From Sarcocystis neurona (Eukaryota > Apicomplexa > Conoidasida > Eucoccidiorida > Sarcocystidae): a DNA stretch of 64,000 bases. A program made the translations under genes and the position numbers. The stretch spans positions 306,073 to 370,072 of the forward strand of contig KL647311.1 of NCBI GenBank assembly GCA_000727475.1, read 5' to 3'. Below the pieces are notes generated by a model. It had not been told where the DNA came from and did not search any database. It saw only the letters and a program-made list of their open reading frames with translations. Shown here piece after piece: positions 22,101-31,989 of the stretch (positions are counted from its first letter, which is position 1; every line of letters starts with the position of its first letter).

Positions 22101-25100
22101 AGATGCTCGACGCGACCACCAGCAACAGTAAGTTCTTCAGCTGGCGCTGCAGTTTCTTCGACGGGAGCCCTAGCAGCAGAAGAAACAGCTACAATCTCCG
22201 CCGCAGCACCGGAGACGACTGCTGCAGCAGCAATCACGTGACCAGCAGCGTCAGAAGAAAAAGCAGCTACGACGCCTGCCGCAGCAATTTGTACGACTGC
22301 AGCAACGGCAGAGATTTTTGTAGCGCTAGCAGCAGCATCCGAAGAAGAAGCAGCTACGGGAGCAGCAGCAGATTCTTCGGCGACCGCTGCGAGGGAAGAG
22401 GCAACTTCAACTCCAACTCCAGCAGCAGCACCAGCAGCAACAACAGCGTCCTTCTGCTGCTCAACAGCAGCAGTCGGGCGTGCAACAGTTCCACCGTGTG
22501 GAATGACCTCTGCGACATACCGTGCGCATACGACAGCGGCAGCAACAGCGTCGGCGCAGGGACCGGCAGCAGCACTGCAGACGACTGCAGCAGCCCTGGG
22601 GGAGAGCGGGAGAGCAGCGGCGCCGGATCGAACTCCACGGACACCCGGGACAGCAGCATCTGCCTTGGGTACACCAACAGCAGCAACGATGTAGACCACA
22701 GCAGCAGGAGCAGCGACGCCGGCCACAGCAGTAGCAGCGACGCCGGTCCCAGCAGCAGCTCTCCGGAAGACAACAGCAGCAGCAGCGCTGGAGAGAACAA
22801 CAGCGGGAGGAGTGGCGACAGCTGCAGCATCAGTAGCCTGACGTCGTCCCTTCCTTATTTCTCGGCGCACGAAGCCAGCGCTGCCTCCTTTGTAGATCCC
22901 AGCACGTGCCTGCTGCCGTGCAGCAACAACACGCCGCGCAGCCGCAGCGGCACGCAGGGCTGCACATGTCCCCTGTGGGCGGCGCAGACGGCGTCTTCTG
23001 TCTCTTCAGGGGAATTCTGCGCGCTGCAGGACACTGCTGCTACTGCTGCAGGTGCTGGGGCTGTCGTTGCTGTAGCTGCAGCAGACGGTGAGAGTGCTGC
23101 TGCCGCAGTGGCATTCCGTCCAGTCCCAGCCGCAGCGCGATCCACAATAACAGAGGCAGGAGGCCTAGCAGCCGCCGCAGGGACAACAGCAGCAGCAGCA
23201 GCGTCGGAAGAAGACGCAGCAATTGTAGAAGAAGAAGAAGAAGGAGGAAGAGCAGAAGTTCAGGACGGCTGTGCGGGGTGTGGACGAGAAAGCCGAAGCA
23301 GCAGCTTAGCGCGTGTGGCAGCAGAAGTGGGTCCAGATCCAGGGCGCGTTGGTGCTGCTACTGCGCAACACAGCGGCCACCCAGCAGCCACAGCAGCACC
23401 AGGAGCCGGCGCACCGGTCCAGGCGATGAGGCCTGCTGGCCTCACAGAGACGGACGCGACAAGCGCCGCTGCTCTTGCAGCAGCAACAGCAGCAGCAGCC
23501 CCAACAGTACAAATGGTAACAAGGACAGCAACAACGAGAGTAGCAGCAGTGAGAGCAGCAGCAGCACCGCCAGCGGGACCCGGAGCTGCTACTGGAGCAG
23601 TACTCGAAGCGGCACCAGGCGGAGTGGGGGAAGTTTCAGAAGAGCTAGAGGAAGCAGCAGGCTCAGTACTAGCTTTTCTAGGAGGAGAGGCGGAGGAGGC
23701 AGGAGCAGAAGAAACAGCGAGCAGGACAGCAGGAAATGCTCCAGTAGCGGCGATCGCATGCATACCGCAGGAGCAGCAGCAAGCGCGTGACAAGGACTTT
23801 GCTTTCACAAAGAGAAATTCTGCGTCGGTGCTGCCTGCAGCCACTGCTTCTGGTTTAGACTACCTACCTGCTGCGGCTGCCGCTGACAGCACTCCTCTGG
23901 GCGATCCTGCTGCTGGACTGCAGCCTCATACAGCTGACCTCCCTTGCGAAGCTGCCATCGCCCCGTTTCCGACACCGGCTGCTGGTGCTTCGAGTCTTGT
24001 TGCTGCTACTGCCCAGCCTATAGCTGTTGCTGTTAATCCTGTTGTTCCTCCTGCTGCCGTCTCGTCTCTCGTTACTGTGACGGCTGCAGCTTCTTCGGAT
24101 GCTGCGATGGCCGCAGCTTCTTCTGGTGCTGCCGCTGCCAATTTCCTCTCCGCTGCTGCTCCGGCTCCTTCGTTAGTTGCTGGTGACCCTGCGTTTGTTG
24201 CTCTTGCACCCACCTCGCCTCCTGTTGCTGCTCCTGCAGACGTACTCCCTCCTATTGCTGCTCCTCGGTGTCCTCTGCTTGATGCCGCAGCTCCTGCTGG
24301 GATTGCTGCTGCTATCCCCCCTGCTGTTGCTGCTCCTTCTCCTCCGTTTGTTGCTGCTGCTCCCATAACCGCTCCTGTTGCTGCTGCTGCTGTCGTCCGC
24401 ACTCCTGTTGCTGCTCGTGCCCCACCGTTTGTTGCTTCTGCTCCTCCTGTTGCTGATACGGCCGCTGCCGCGCCGCCTGGTGTTGCTGCTCCTGCTTCTT
24501 CTCCATTCGTTGCTGTCGCACCTCCTTTTGCTGCTGGTCCTGCTGTTGCTGCTGCTCCTGTTGCTGTTGCTGCTGCCTTCCCCCCTCCTGTTGCAGCGTC
24601 TGCTCCTCCGTTTGTTGCTGCTGCCCCTGCTGCCGCCCCCGCTCCTGTTGCCGCTGCCGCTGTCGTCCCCCTTGCTGCTGCTGCTACTCCGTTTGTCGCT
24701 GCTGCTGCACCTCCCGCGGTCTCCCGTCCTGTTGCTGCCCCTGCTCCGCCATTTATTGCTGTTGCTCCTCCTGTTGCTGCCCCCGGTCCTCCGTTTGTTG
24801 CTGCTGCTGCTGCGGTCCCCGCTCCTGTTGCTGCCGCCGCTCCTTCTGCTCCTCCTGTTGTTGCTGCTGCCGCTCCTTCTCCTCCTGTTGTTGCTGCCGC
24901 CGCTCCTTCTGCTCCTCCTGTTAGTGCTGCTGCAGTCTTCCCTCCTGTTGCTGCCGCGTCCCCTCCTCCGCATCCTGTTGCTGCTGCTGCCGTGCCCGCT
25001 CTTTGTGCCCATGCGGCTTCTTCTGTTACGACTGCTGCCGCGCCTGCTGGTCCACCAAGTGCTCCTGTTGCTGCTGCAGCAGCAGCAGCACTTGACGTGA

Positions 25101-28100
25101 CTGCTCCGGCGGTTCTGTGCTCTGCTGCTGGTGACGACGGCGGACGGGGAGACGGCCAGACGGAAGGACACTTTTTCTTCTGTGGAGGAGCACGTGATGC
25201 AGCTGGCGTTTGTTCTTTTACAACGGCAGCAGATGAAGAAGACGAAGGCGGCTTGTCTAGTGCAGAGGCTGCTGCTGCAGTGATGGGGGAGCTCAGCGAC
25301 GAGGACGATGAAGAAAAAGAGTCGAACTTCCACCCTTGCCCCTCCACTTGGCCTGGCCGAAGAGCTGCTTTTTCTGTTGCTGCCGCAGCAAGTTCTGTCG
25401 GTAGGCCTGGTGGGAGATCCCCTTCCCGTACGGCGTGGAGAGAGACGAGTTTCTCATGGACCGGGCCGGAAGCAGTTACCGCTGCTTCTTCTTCTCTTCA
25501 ACGAGAACTGCAGCAGCGGAGGCATCGGTCTGCTTTTGCAAGGGAGCGAGCAGCAGCAAGGGACGAGGCGCAGCAGCCGGACAGCAGCGCAAGCGGTCGT
25601 GAAGAAACCTTTCTCTACGACTCGGCGACTTCTTCAGAAGATGATGGGGTGGTGTACTTGCTGGCCGGCATGGAGCCAGAAACACCGCAGCGTGGGCCGC
25701 GGCCTCACAGCAGTCGCAGAGCCCATGCGAGGAAACGCAGAGCGCCAGGGAGAGCAGCAGCAGTAGGACGGAGAGAGAGAGAAACACGAGGAGAAAGAGC
25801 AGCAGAGCGAGAAGCGAGCTGCAGCTGCTGCCGGGAAGGCGTGCGGCCGGCTGCTGTTGACTTGCAAGGCGAGGGGGGAGGCGCCGCGGCGGGAACAGGA
25901 AGAACAGGCAGACTCGGACGCCGACGGAGAGGACCAGCAGCAGTGGTAGAGAAGAAGCCCGCAGCAGAAGAGGGAAGCAGAGGCGGAATTGCAGCAGCAG
26001 TTGCGCGCATCTACAGGCAAATACTGCTGCTCTACACACCTTCGCGGCAGAGACAAGCCGATGCCCTCATGTGGGAGTTGCTCGGGGCAGCAGCAGCTGA
26101 CGCAGCAGCCCAGCAGCGGCTGCTGCTGCAGCAGCCCGAGAAGCACCACCCACCTGCTGCTGCAGCCGACGAAGTGGTGTGCTCCCCGCCACCGCAACCG
26201 CAGCAACCGCAGCAGCAGCTCGAACAGCCACGAGACGCGCTGCAGCAGCACGCCGAGCAGCCAGATGGGCTGCAGCTGCTGGACGTGGCCCAGCAGCAGC
26301 AGCAGCATCGTCCTGAGCAGCGCCAACAAGGTGTGAGGGAGCCCCTCCGCGAGGAGGAAGAGGAGGAGGGACAGCAACAGCAACAACAGTACGGGCAGCA
26401 GGAGATTGACCAGCAGCTCATGCTGCAGCAACAGCAGCACCAACAGCAGCCCGAGCAGCAGGTGTACGTGCAGATTGGCGTTACGCAGCAGCAGTTCGAG
26501 CAGCAGCACCAGGAGACGCAGCAGTGCTGTGGGGAGCAGGAGCTGTGGCAGCTTTTGCAGCAGCCGCAGCAGCTACAAGCGTCTTCGCAGCAGTACCCGC
26601 AGCGGCCCGCCAGCGTCCAGCAATGTCAGGAGCAGGTCCAGCAGCAGCAGGGGCTTCTGCAGCAACAGGAGCAGCATCAGCTGCAGTCCCAGCAACAGGA
26701 GCAGTGTCAGCAAACGCAGGTGGATGTCCCATTGCAGGTGGCTGATTTTCAGCAGCAACAACGACATATGGCGCAGCAGCACGTCCAGCGCTACGCGCAG
26801 CAGCAGAACTGGCCTTGCGCGCAGCGGCGTGAGGCGCAGCAGTACCCCCAGCAGCAGCAGCAGTGTCAGCTTCTGACGGAGGACGAGGAGGAGCTCCAGG
26901 AGCAGCAGGATCAGCAGCAACCAGAGTTGCAATGTTCGCAGCAGCCACTGCAGGGCATACAGCAGCAACAACAGCAACAGTGCCAACCGCAGCAGCAAGA
27001 GTGGCAGCAGCAACTGCAGGGCACGCAGGAGGGGCAGCTGTCACAGCCGCAGCAGCCGGAATCGCAGCACCACCCGCAGCAGCAGCAGCACGGACGGGGG
27101 AAGGAACAGGAGCAGCAGTATCAGCGGCGGCAGGAGCAGCAGTATCAGCGGCGGCAGGAGCAGCAGCACCAGCAGCAGATGGGAGAGCAGGTGCTGCAGG
27201 AGCAGCAAGAGCACTTGCTACAAGGGCAGCAACAGCACTGTTCACCGCAGCCGCAGGAGGAGGAGGTTCCGACGCAACGAAGGGAGGAGCAGCTGCTGGA
27301 GCAGCCACTACAGCAGCAGGAGCAGCAGACCCAGCAGCAGGAACGGCAGCGTAGTCAGATGATGCCGCGTGAGCACCAGGTACAGGAGCAGCCTCTGCCG
27401 CAAGGGCAACGACAGCAAGTAGAGAGGCCGCAAGATCTGCAGCAGGGGGAGCTTTCGCAAGGACAGCAGCAGATGGATAAGCAGCTTCAGCAGCAACAGC
27501 AGCAGCTGCAAGAGCAACAGGTGGAGAAGGAACGGCAGGAGGAGGAGCAGCAGCAGAACGACCTGGCGCAGCAAGATCAGGAGAAGGAGCAGGAGCAACG
27601 ATACCAGCAGCAGCAGCAGCGTTTTTCGCAGCAGCAGGGTGGCCGACGGGAGAGAGAGGAGCTGCTGGAGGAAAATGAGAAGCAGCTGCAGCAGGTCCAG
27701 CAGCAGCACTTCGAACAGCAGCAATTCCAACAGCAGCAGCACTACGAGGAAGCGCCGGCGGGTTTTGGTGTCGAAGCAGCAGCAGGAGAGGAAGGACTAC
27801 AAAGAAGCAGCAGCAGCAGCAAAGAAGAAAGACACAGAAGATTCTCGGGAGCCGACTTGGCGTGGAAGAACCAGCAAATCCTGCTGCACGAAGGAGAGCC
27901 CCCCCACGTTGCTGCTCCTGCTGCAGATCGTCCTCTCCTGGACGGCAGCGGCGTGATGGGTATGAAGGAATTATGCTGCAACGCAGGTGAGGGGAAGAGA
28001 AATGCATACAATCCGCAGACGGACCTCACTACGGAACAGCAGCTGTCTTCCCAAATTTGCGTGCAGCAACAGCGGTGCAGCAACTGCAGCAGCAGAAGGG

Positions 28101-28483
28101 AGAACAACAGCAGCAGGAGAGGCAGCAACAGCAGCGGGCGGGACAGCAGTAGTAGCGGGAGAGAGAGCAGCGAGACGGGCAGTAGGCGCAGGAGAAGCAA
28201 CAAAAGAAGGAGAGGAAGCACCAGGAGCAGCAGCTGTTGGCGTTGCCAGACGAGCAGTGCCAACAGCAACTGCAGAGAAGAAGCGGCGGGGACGAGCAGC
28301 GGCCACGACAGCAGCAGGAAAGGGAGAAGGAGCAGCAGCAGCAGCGAAGGATGTAAAAGGAACAAGAAGAGAAGGCAAAGCTTCAGCAGCAGCAGCTGCG
28401 ACAGCTCGGAAGAGCAGGCAGCAGCAGCCGGAAACACAGCAGGGTCAGAAACAGCATCTTGTCAACCACCAGCACCGGCGTGA
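19127..28483 (+). CDS. Gene C: giant Ala/Gln/Ser-rich protein with bZIP-like basic region
   Basis: The frame is open for 3,118 codons from an ATG preceded by an in-frame stop six bases upstream. The order is as follows. An N-terminal Ala/Ser-rich region contains non-repetitive sequence (SLTEIYYVNGS). A basic region at residues 215-238 (KAKRERQRIASKNYRDRKR) matches the bZIP DNA-binding consensus, with Gln at the usual Asn position; no regular leucine zipper follows, since prolines come about 12 residues later. Gln-rich sequence is followed by degenerate [18 protein letters not shown] repeats (about 605-765), a Ser/Arg/Asn-rich block, APPFVAAAP-like repeats (about 1645-1995), an acidic patch (LSDEDDEEKES), an Arg-rich stretch, a helix GIAAAVARIYRQILLLYTPS near 2288, and a long Gln-rich coiled-coil region (about 2325-2880). 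A nuclear, DNA-binding scaffold or transcription factor is the best guess. CTG-rich parts (20.8-21.5 and 23.9-25.1 kb) could instead be introns. A strong donor at 27987 suggests the true end is earlier, near 28152. Confidence 0.65.
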   Translation: MYGHSFGVEAACASSTAVDAQGFAAPAFGDVPAAVFPVSHSLLPAPAAAGAASPADALPQSSAVPAAAATASSVAAAFSGDSRNSSLTEIYYVNGSSSCSAGHPAAAAPSYSGEYSVSSRTGYEDVHQAAHCDIYDSSNAVFGSSCCCSSNTDRPRSNVGPTTGFLPFCSSDSNGRLPYAEEQQQQPVQPQQQWDMYSQEAHRRDEEQEEEQQRKAVRLKAKRERQRIASKNYRDRKRLLQLHATLAEVPPEALPFAFLALSRVAAVATAAAKARGDTPQASLQSLRALPQTTATRETAVARCDQGVDPQQHLQQGSELRLPTGQELLPEQQQQQPGDVLQATAQRLLSQQQHQWQLPAWLVQQEAQPTQQQQQWGQQQSRRQSSAVQPWQQDQWQQESEAGQQQHLQGQQPQLLQHKTLTEQPATVHAAAWVQPHPPAENQQQVQLDPLLPEGNTQKPQQQNEWQQEPQPPPIALPHMGAAHHRREEPEASTEGRPGQQQQQLRESQWLDRNGTSQQEQQQQPQEATNASTAVFLAYADTSSSPAGAAFFSLRSETAAAADCASAAAALRFSHAPAVETNVAPAAASESAALSAGFSSSSFASPSAAAAALPPSAVAAGLLPSAVGAAPPPSLLAPAPLPSSAAAAPLPSSAAAASPPSAVGAAPPPSLLAPAPPPSSAAAAPLPSSAAAASPPCAVAAASPPSAVAAAPPPSAVAVAPPPSLVAAAPLPSSAAAAPLPSSAAAAPPSSSAAAAPPSSSAAAGGTAAASPSPSALSSSPSCSTSASSSSTSAAVFSSSSSSPAAAGKSPRPATAAAGRAVVSSVSATVGLTNSSRRAMMFGAGSRLLALAAKKAAAATTTLSCETGETAAAASAAAAGDEGEGGTRRQGEKAAAEDVNPLFGPTLPLDLYSDPLGLRSARNSSNNSRSEENEISRKLRSSRFRQLQYLDVDMICKLFTRSSSSSGDAGSLTRSGSSICSRRPSQLVRSVRKMLDATTSNSKFFSWRCSFFDGSPSSRRNSYNLRRSTGDDCCSSNHVTSSVRRKSSYDACRSNLYDCSNGRDFCSASSSIRRRSSYGSSSRFFGDRCEGRGNFNSNSSSSTSSNNSVLLLLNSSSRACNSSTVWNDLCDIPCAYDSGSNSVGAGTGSSTADDCSSPGGERESSGAGSNSTDTRDSSICLGYTNSSNDVDHSSRSSDAGHSSSSDAGPSSSSPEDNSSSSAGENNSGRSGDSCSISSLTSSLPYFSAHEASAASFVDPSTCLLPCSNNTPRSRSGTQGCTCPLWAAQTASSVSSGEFCALQDTAATAAGAGAVVAVAAADGESAAAAVAFRPVPAAARSTITEAGGLAAAAGTTAAAAASEEDAAIVEEEEEGGRAEVQDGCAGCGRESRSSSLARVAAEVGPDPGRVGAATAQHSGHPAATAAPGAGAPVQAMRPAGLTETDATSAAALAAATAAAAPTVQMVTRTATTRVAAVRAAAAPPAGPGAATGAVLEAAPGGVGEVSEELEEAAGSVLAFLGGEAEEAGAEETASRTAGNAPVAAIACIPQEQQQARDKDFAFTKRNSASVLPAATASGLDYLPAAAAADSTPLGDPAAGLQPHTADLPCEAAIAPFPTPAAGASSLVAATAQPIAVAVNPVVPPAAVSSLVTVTAAASSDAAMAAASSGAAAANFLSAAAPAPSLVAGDPAFVALAPTSPPVAAPADVLPPIAAPRCPLLDAAAPAGIAAAIPPAVAAPSPPFVAAAPITAPVAAAAVVRTPVAARAPPFVASAPPVADTAAAAPPGVAAPASSPFVAVAPPFAAGPAVAAAPVAVAAAFPPPVAASAPPFVAAAPAAAPAPVAAAAVVPLAAAATPFVAAAAPPAVSRPVAAPAPPFIAVAPPVAAPGPPFVAAAAAVPAPVAAAAPSAPPVVAAAAPSPPVVAAAAPSAPPVSAAAVFPPVAAASPPPHPVAAAAVPALCAHAASSVTTAAAPAGPPSAPVAAAAAAALDVTAPAVLCSAAGDDGGRGDGQTEGHFFFCGGARDAAGVCSFTTAADEEDEGGLSSAEAAAAVMGELSDEDDEEKESNFHPCPSTWPGRRAAFSVAAAASSVGRPGGRSPSRTAWRETSFSWTGPEAVTAASSSLQRELQQRRHRSAFARERAAARDEAQQPDSSASGREETFLYDSATSSEDDGVVYLLAGMEPETPQRGPRPHSSRRAHARKRRAPGRAAAVGRRERETRGERAAEREASCSCCREGVRPAAVDLQGEGGGAAAGTGRTGRLGRRRRGPAAVVEKKPAAEEGSRGGIAAAVARIYRQILLLYTPSRQRQADALMWELLGAAAADAAAQQRLLLQQPEKHHPPAAAADEVVCSPPPQPQQPQQQLEQPRDALQQHAEQPDGLQLLDVAQQQQQHRPEQRQQGVREPLREEEEEEGQQQQQQYGQQEIDQQLMLQQQQHQQQPEQQVYVQIGVTQQQFEQQHQETQQCCGEQELWQLLQQPQQLQASSQQYPQRPASVQQCQEQVQQQQGLLQQQEQHQLQSQQQEQCQQTQVDVPLQVADFQQQQRHMAQQHVQRYAQQQNWPCAQRREAQQYPQQQQQCQLLTEDEEELQEQQDQQQPELQCSQQPLQGIQQQQQQQCQPQQQEWQQQLQGTQEGQLSQPQQPESQHHPQQQQHGRGKEQEQQYQRRQEQQYQRRQEQQHQQQMGEQVLQEQQEHLLQGQQQHCSPQPQEEEVPTQRREEQLLEQPLQQQEQQTQQQERQRSQMMPREHQVQEQPLPQGQRQQVERPQDLQQGELSQGQQQMDKQLQQQQQQLQEQQVEKERQEEEQQQNDLAQQDQEKEQEQRYQQQQQRFSQQQGGRREREELLEENEKQLQQVQQQHFEQQQFQQQQHYEEAPAGFGVEAAAGEEGLQRSSSSSKEERHRRFSGADLAWKNQQILLHEGEPPHVAAPAADRPLLDGSGVMGMKELCCNAGEGKRNAYNPQTDLTTEQQLSSQICVQQQRCSNCSSRRENNSSRRGSNSSGRDSSSSGRESSETGSRRRRSNKRRRGSTRSSSCWRCQTSSANSNCREEAAGTSSGHDSSRKGRRSSSSSEGCKRNKKRRQSFSSSSCDSSEEQAAAAGNTAGSETASCQPPAPA
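19769..19840 (+). other. bZIP-like basic region inside gene C
   Basis: The core RIASKNYRDRKR resembles fungal Pap1/AP-1-type basic regions (consensus NRAAQRAxRxRK). The Arg, Tyr, Arg and Lys positions are kept, but the invariant Asn is replaced by Gln. It is preceded by an acidic Glu/Gln stretch and followed by LLQLHATLAEVPPEAL, which lacks a heptad of leucines. Confidence 0.5.
20940..21420 (+). repeat. Degenerate CTG-rich minisatellite coding PPSAVAAAP-like repeats
   Basis: Units of about 36-39 bp alternate gctgctgctccgctgcc and ctcttccgctgctgc. All plus frames and at least two minus frames are open. The plus frame gives Pro/Ser/Ala repeats. A minus frame gives Gln/Lys/Arg/Ala/Glu coiled-coil-like repeats (such as QQQRKKAAEQ). 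Confidence 0.75.
24060..25110 (+). repeat. Degenerate CTG/CCT repeat coding APPFVAAAP-like repeats
   Basis: Short units built on gctcctccgtttgttgctgctgc are repeated with variation. The plus frame reads PPFVAAAPxPVAAAA. The minus strand is also open for 473 codons and reads as Gly/Ala/Thr/Asn repeats. Confidence 0.7.
27987..28066 (+). other. Predicted 80-bp intron near the 3' end of gene C
   Basis: The donor is CGCAG/GTGAGG and the acceptor TTTGCGTGCAG. Splicing in phase 1 moves the frame from the Ser-rich reading to a Gln-rich one (VQQLQQQKGEQQQQERQQQQ) that stops at 28150-28152. This is an alternative to the unspliced end at 28483. Confidence 0.4.
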
Positions 28484-28600
28484 ATGCATACGCTGTGCTG
28501 CTGGGACAAAAAGCCATTGCCTTGCTCTAAATAGCTGCTACATCGGGCGAGGAGTGGCTTCGTGAAGGTATATCTATATGTGCGTCTCCTGATGCATGCA

Positions 28601-28634
<34 letters not shown>

Positions 28635-31600
28635 CACGCTTGTTCGGAGTTGTACATATCTGCTTGTTTGTCAACAGAAGTGATGTACTTATGTGTGTAG
28701 TGGAACTGCCTTGTAGCAACTGCACCAGGAGATGCTTGTCTGCCCAGGAAGAAACTTCTGCAGCACAGAGAGGCAGGGTAGCAAGCGTCTGCTGGAAGAG
28801 AAGCACCAGCGAGAGCAGCAGCAGCAGCGCGGACGGCAGTAGCAGCAGCAGCGCGGACAGCAGCACCAGCAGCGCGGGCGGCCGCGGCAGCAGCGCGAAC
28901 AGCGGCAGCAGCAACAACAGCAGGAGCAACGGCAAGAGCACAGCAGCGTAAAAGTCAGCGGGAAGATCAAGAGGGGGATGGAATCTACTTTTTCGTCAAG
29001 CAGCAGCTCTTCCTCAGATGGTTCTGCAATGGGTTGTCTGTTTATTCCACACGTGTGGAGATAATATAAGCTGCATGCAAATTCTTCCTCCACACGCAGC
29101 CTTGTACCGTCTCTGTTTTTCGACACACATATAAAGGTACGCATATTGACCTGCCCTCATCCACACTACATATATATATATATGCGTGTATACACATATA
29201 TGTATAGTTTCATATATATATATATATACACGTATATTTATTCATGTGTTTAAAGATTTATATATATATATGTATATATATATATGTCCGTGCGTGTGTC
29301 CTACATTCCTTACCATAAGACAGACGTGCTTGAGGAGGGTTGTGGCTGGACAGCAACAGGAGCAGCAGCAGCAGGTGTGACATTATCGTCTGTTAAACGA
29401 GAAGCTGCTGCTCTAGTCAAAAGGCGCGTCTCACCCTGTGTTCCGACAATTTTATGTATCTATCTATCTATCTATATATGTGTATATCTATATATATGTG
29501 TACCGGCCTGGCGTGCTGTGTTCTCTTGCTCTCTGTCTCTCTCTACAGTTAGACATGGATACGAATACATGCTTCTGTAGATGAAAAGAGAGGAAGAAGT
29601 ACAAAGACGAGTACAGCTGTGTCTGGTACGTACACAAGGAAGTGGTTTTTTACGTTTCACAAACGCAGTGCCGATCTTGTGGAAATCGGCCTCAGGGCAC
29701 TAATCCGGCAGTTCAACCCTTGAAATACACAGAGAAAACTGCTGCTGCTGCTACGCCCGTGACTGGCGACGCCCTTCTGCTGCGGCTGGTGCCACCATCC
29801 GCTGCTACTGCGGCGCCGGCTGCTGCTGCAGCTGCTACTGCGGCACCATCTGCTGCCGCTGCTGGGGAACCGTCTGCTGCCTCTCCGGCACCGTCTGCTG
29901 CTGCTGTTGCTGCTGCGGTGACACCGTCTGCTGCTGCTACTGCGGCGCCATTTGCGGTGCTGCTAGCGCTGTTCCGGCACCCTCTGCTGCTGCTGCTGCT
30001 GTTACTGCTGTTGTTGCCGCGTCTCCGACACGGTCTGCTGCTGCTGTTGCTGCTGCGGTGACACCGTCTGCTGCTGCTATTGTGGCGCCATTTGCGGTGC
30101 TGCTAGTGCTGTTCCGGCACCCTCTACTGCTGCTGCTGTCACTGCTGTTGTTGCCGCGTCTCCGACATCGTCTGCTGCTGCTATTGCGGCCCCATTTGCT
30201 CCTGCTGTTGCTGCTGCGGCGGCACCGTCTGCTGCTGTTGTTGCTGCTGTTCCGACACCGTCCGCTGCTGCTGCAGCGGCACGGTCTGCTGCTGCTATTG
30301 CGGGACCATTTGGCTGATGCTGCTGCTGCGGCGTCGTATGCTGCTGCGGGTGTTGTTACTCACGCTGCTGCTGTCTGGGTGTATTTTTGCTGCTGCTTCT
30401 GGTGGACTTGGTGTCGCTGTTGCTGCTGCCTTTCCTGCTTCTGCTGTTGTCCCTGCTGTATCTGCTGTTAGTACTGTTGCTCTTGTCGGTGCTCTCCTGT
30501 CACCGCTGCTGCTGAGGACGCCTTTGCTGCTGCCGTTGCTCGTGTTCCTGCTGCTGCGTGGGCAGCTGCTGTGTTTCGTTTTGTTGCTGCTGCCACACGG
30601 CACGCCGTCGTCCCCTTCCTCCGCCTGTCACCTCTTCGAGTGGCAGTTGCTGCAGCTGTTGCGGCGAGTCTGCGCTGGTGTTCCTGCTGCTTTGTCTGTT
30701 GTGCGTCTCCGTGACGCGCGCAGCAGCAACAGCAACCCGCAGCGATCGCGCACACCCATCGGAAACACTGCAGCAGGAGCTTCCACAGGGCACCGATAGA
30801 CTCTATAAACAGACTAGCGAGGGAAGAGAAGGAAAGAAGAAAAGAGAAGAAATTAGGGGCAGCAACTCCGACGAAGACGACGCTAAGATATAATAGAACA
30901 GTGCGAGAAAAAGGAGGTGCTCTTACTCCACGAATCCTCCACTTCTTTACACATACAGCACCGGAATGCAAGTCACCACATTTACCCTACTCGTATACAG
31001 TGAAATACACTACGGTCGTCTATGTAATATAGGTGTGTACTCTAGTTTCTCTTTTTCTTTCCATCCAAACATATGTATAGAACTGTTTACATCTCTGCGT
31101 ATGTCTACGTGTGTGTGTGCGTACTTCTGCATGCGTACGCTCATAGAGGTTCATATTATCAGCCGTCGGATGCGTCCACAGCCGGCGCGCCGCACCTGCG
31201 TCTGTACCTTTAAATTTGCAGGCAGCAGCGTACGAACAGTAATTAATATGCCCCAGGGCCTCCTCACAACAGATATACAAGCGCTATTCTACACCGGCAG
31301 AAGTTTTTCCCTGCACTATATATATATGCGGAAATACACAAGAGGGTATTTGTGGACTTCTACGTAGATATGTTTGTGGATTTACGACGGTAGGCTTGTG
31401 CGTTTCGTGCACACAAAGCTGTAGAAGGAGACCCTTTCACTCGGAGACTGCAGGACACTCTGATACATGCATGATGCATCTCCGGACGTGTACCTGTGAG
31501 CCACAGACACTTATGCACTCATATACGTGTATCTGTATATATATATATAGGTAGATAGGTAGACAGATGGATACAGACACACATATATACAATGTACTTA

Positions 31601-31989
31601 CAATGCTTGTACGTTGTGCGTCTAGATAGATTCATGGCGTATACATACTCACATGCGTGTATATATATATATACATGTAGATGGACAGGTATATATATAT
31701 ATATATGTATATATATACGTGGCTTCAAATACATGTACATTGTGCGCAGTACATACGTGGCTTACAAGGCAGATACGTTATGCCTTTACGGATATATGGA
31801 CTTTGATTTCATGTTAAATAGAACCGTTTTTCTAGGCGTGCACATCTGCACGTGTGTCTCTTCGATATGCGCATGCACAAAGGGATATATTTATTGGTAC
31901 ACGAGAGGCCGATCATCAAAGACACGCTCCGAAGAACAAAGACGTTGCGCGTGCATGTGGCAGCTTTGCTTTCTAGGGAGCGGAAGGGG
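28484..31989. other. Intergenic: microsatellites and CTG-rich block
   Basis: (TA)n occurs at 28603-28632, 29169-29182, 29214-29228, 29258-29285 and 31681-31720. CAG-rich sequence at 28800-28950 is followed by possible coding ends in two frames (EHSSVKVSGKIKRGMEST, or the overlapping reading GIYFFVKQQLFLRWF). A CTG-rich block runs 29736-30600 and includes a 140-bp tandem duplication. A minus-strand Gln-rich reading at 30500-30740 looks protein-like. Strand and gene structure could not be settled. Confidence 0.4.
29921..30200 (+). repeat. 140-bp tandem duplication in a CTG-rich block
   Basis: acaccgtctgctgctgcta...gcggtgctgcta recurs with a period of 140 bp (29921 and 30061), with several substitutions. 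140 is not a multiple of three, so any reading frame changes between copies. Further partial copies follow to about 30300. Confidence 0.85.

Noticed and set aside
20362..22125. Minus-strand 587-codon Ala/Glu/Gly ORF opposite gene C
   Set aside because: Open because CTG arrays lack stops. The plus frame continues much further and contains the bZIP-like and other non-repetitive segments.
31020..31280. Minus-strand exon-like stretch EALGHINYCSYAAACKFK with a GTACAG donor
   Set aside because: Short, no partner exon in phase, and competing plus-strand reading; not strong enough to list.
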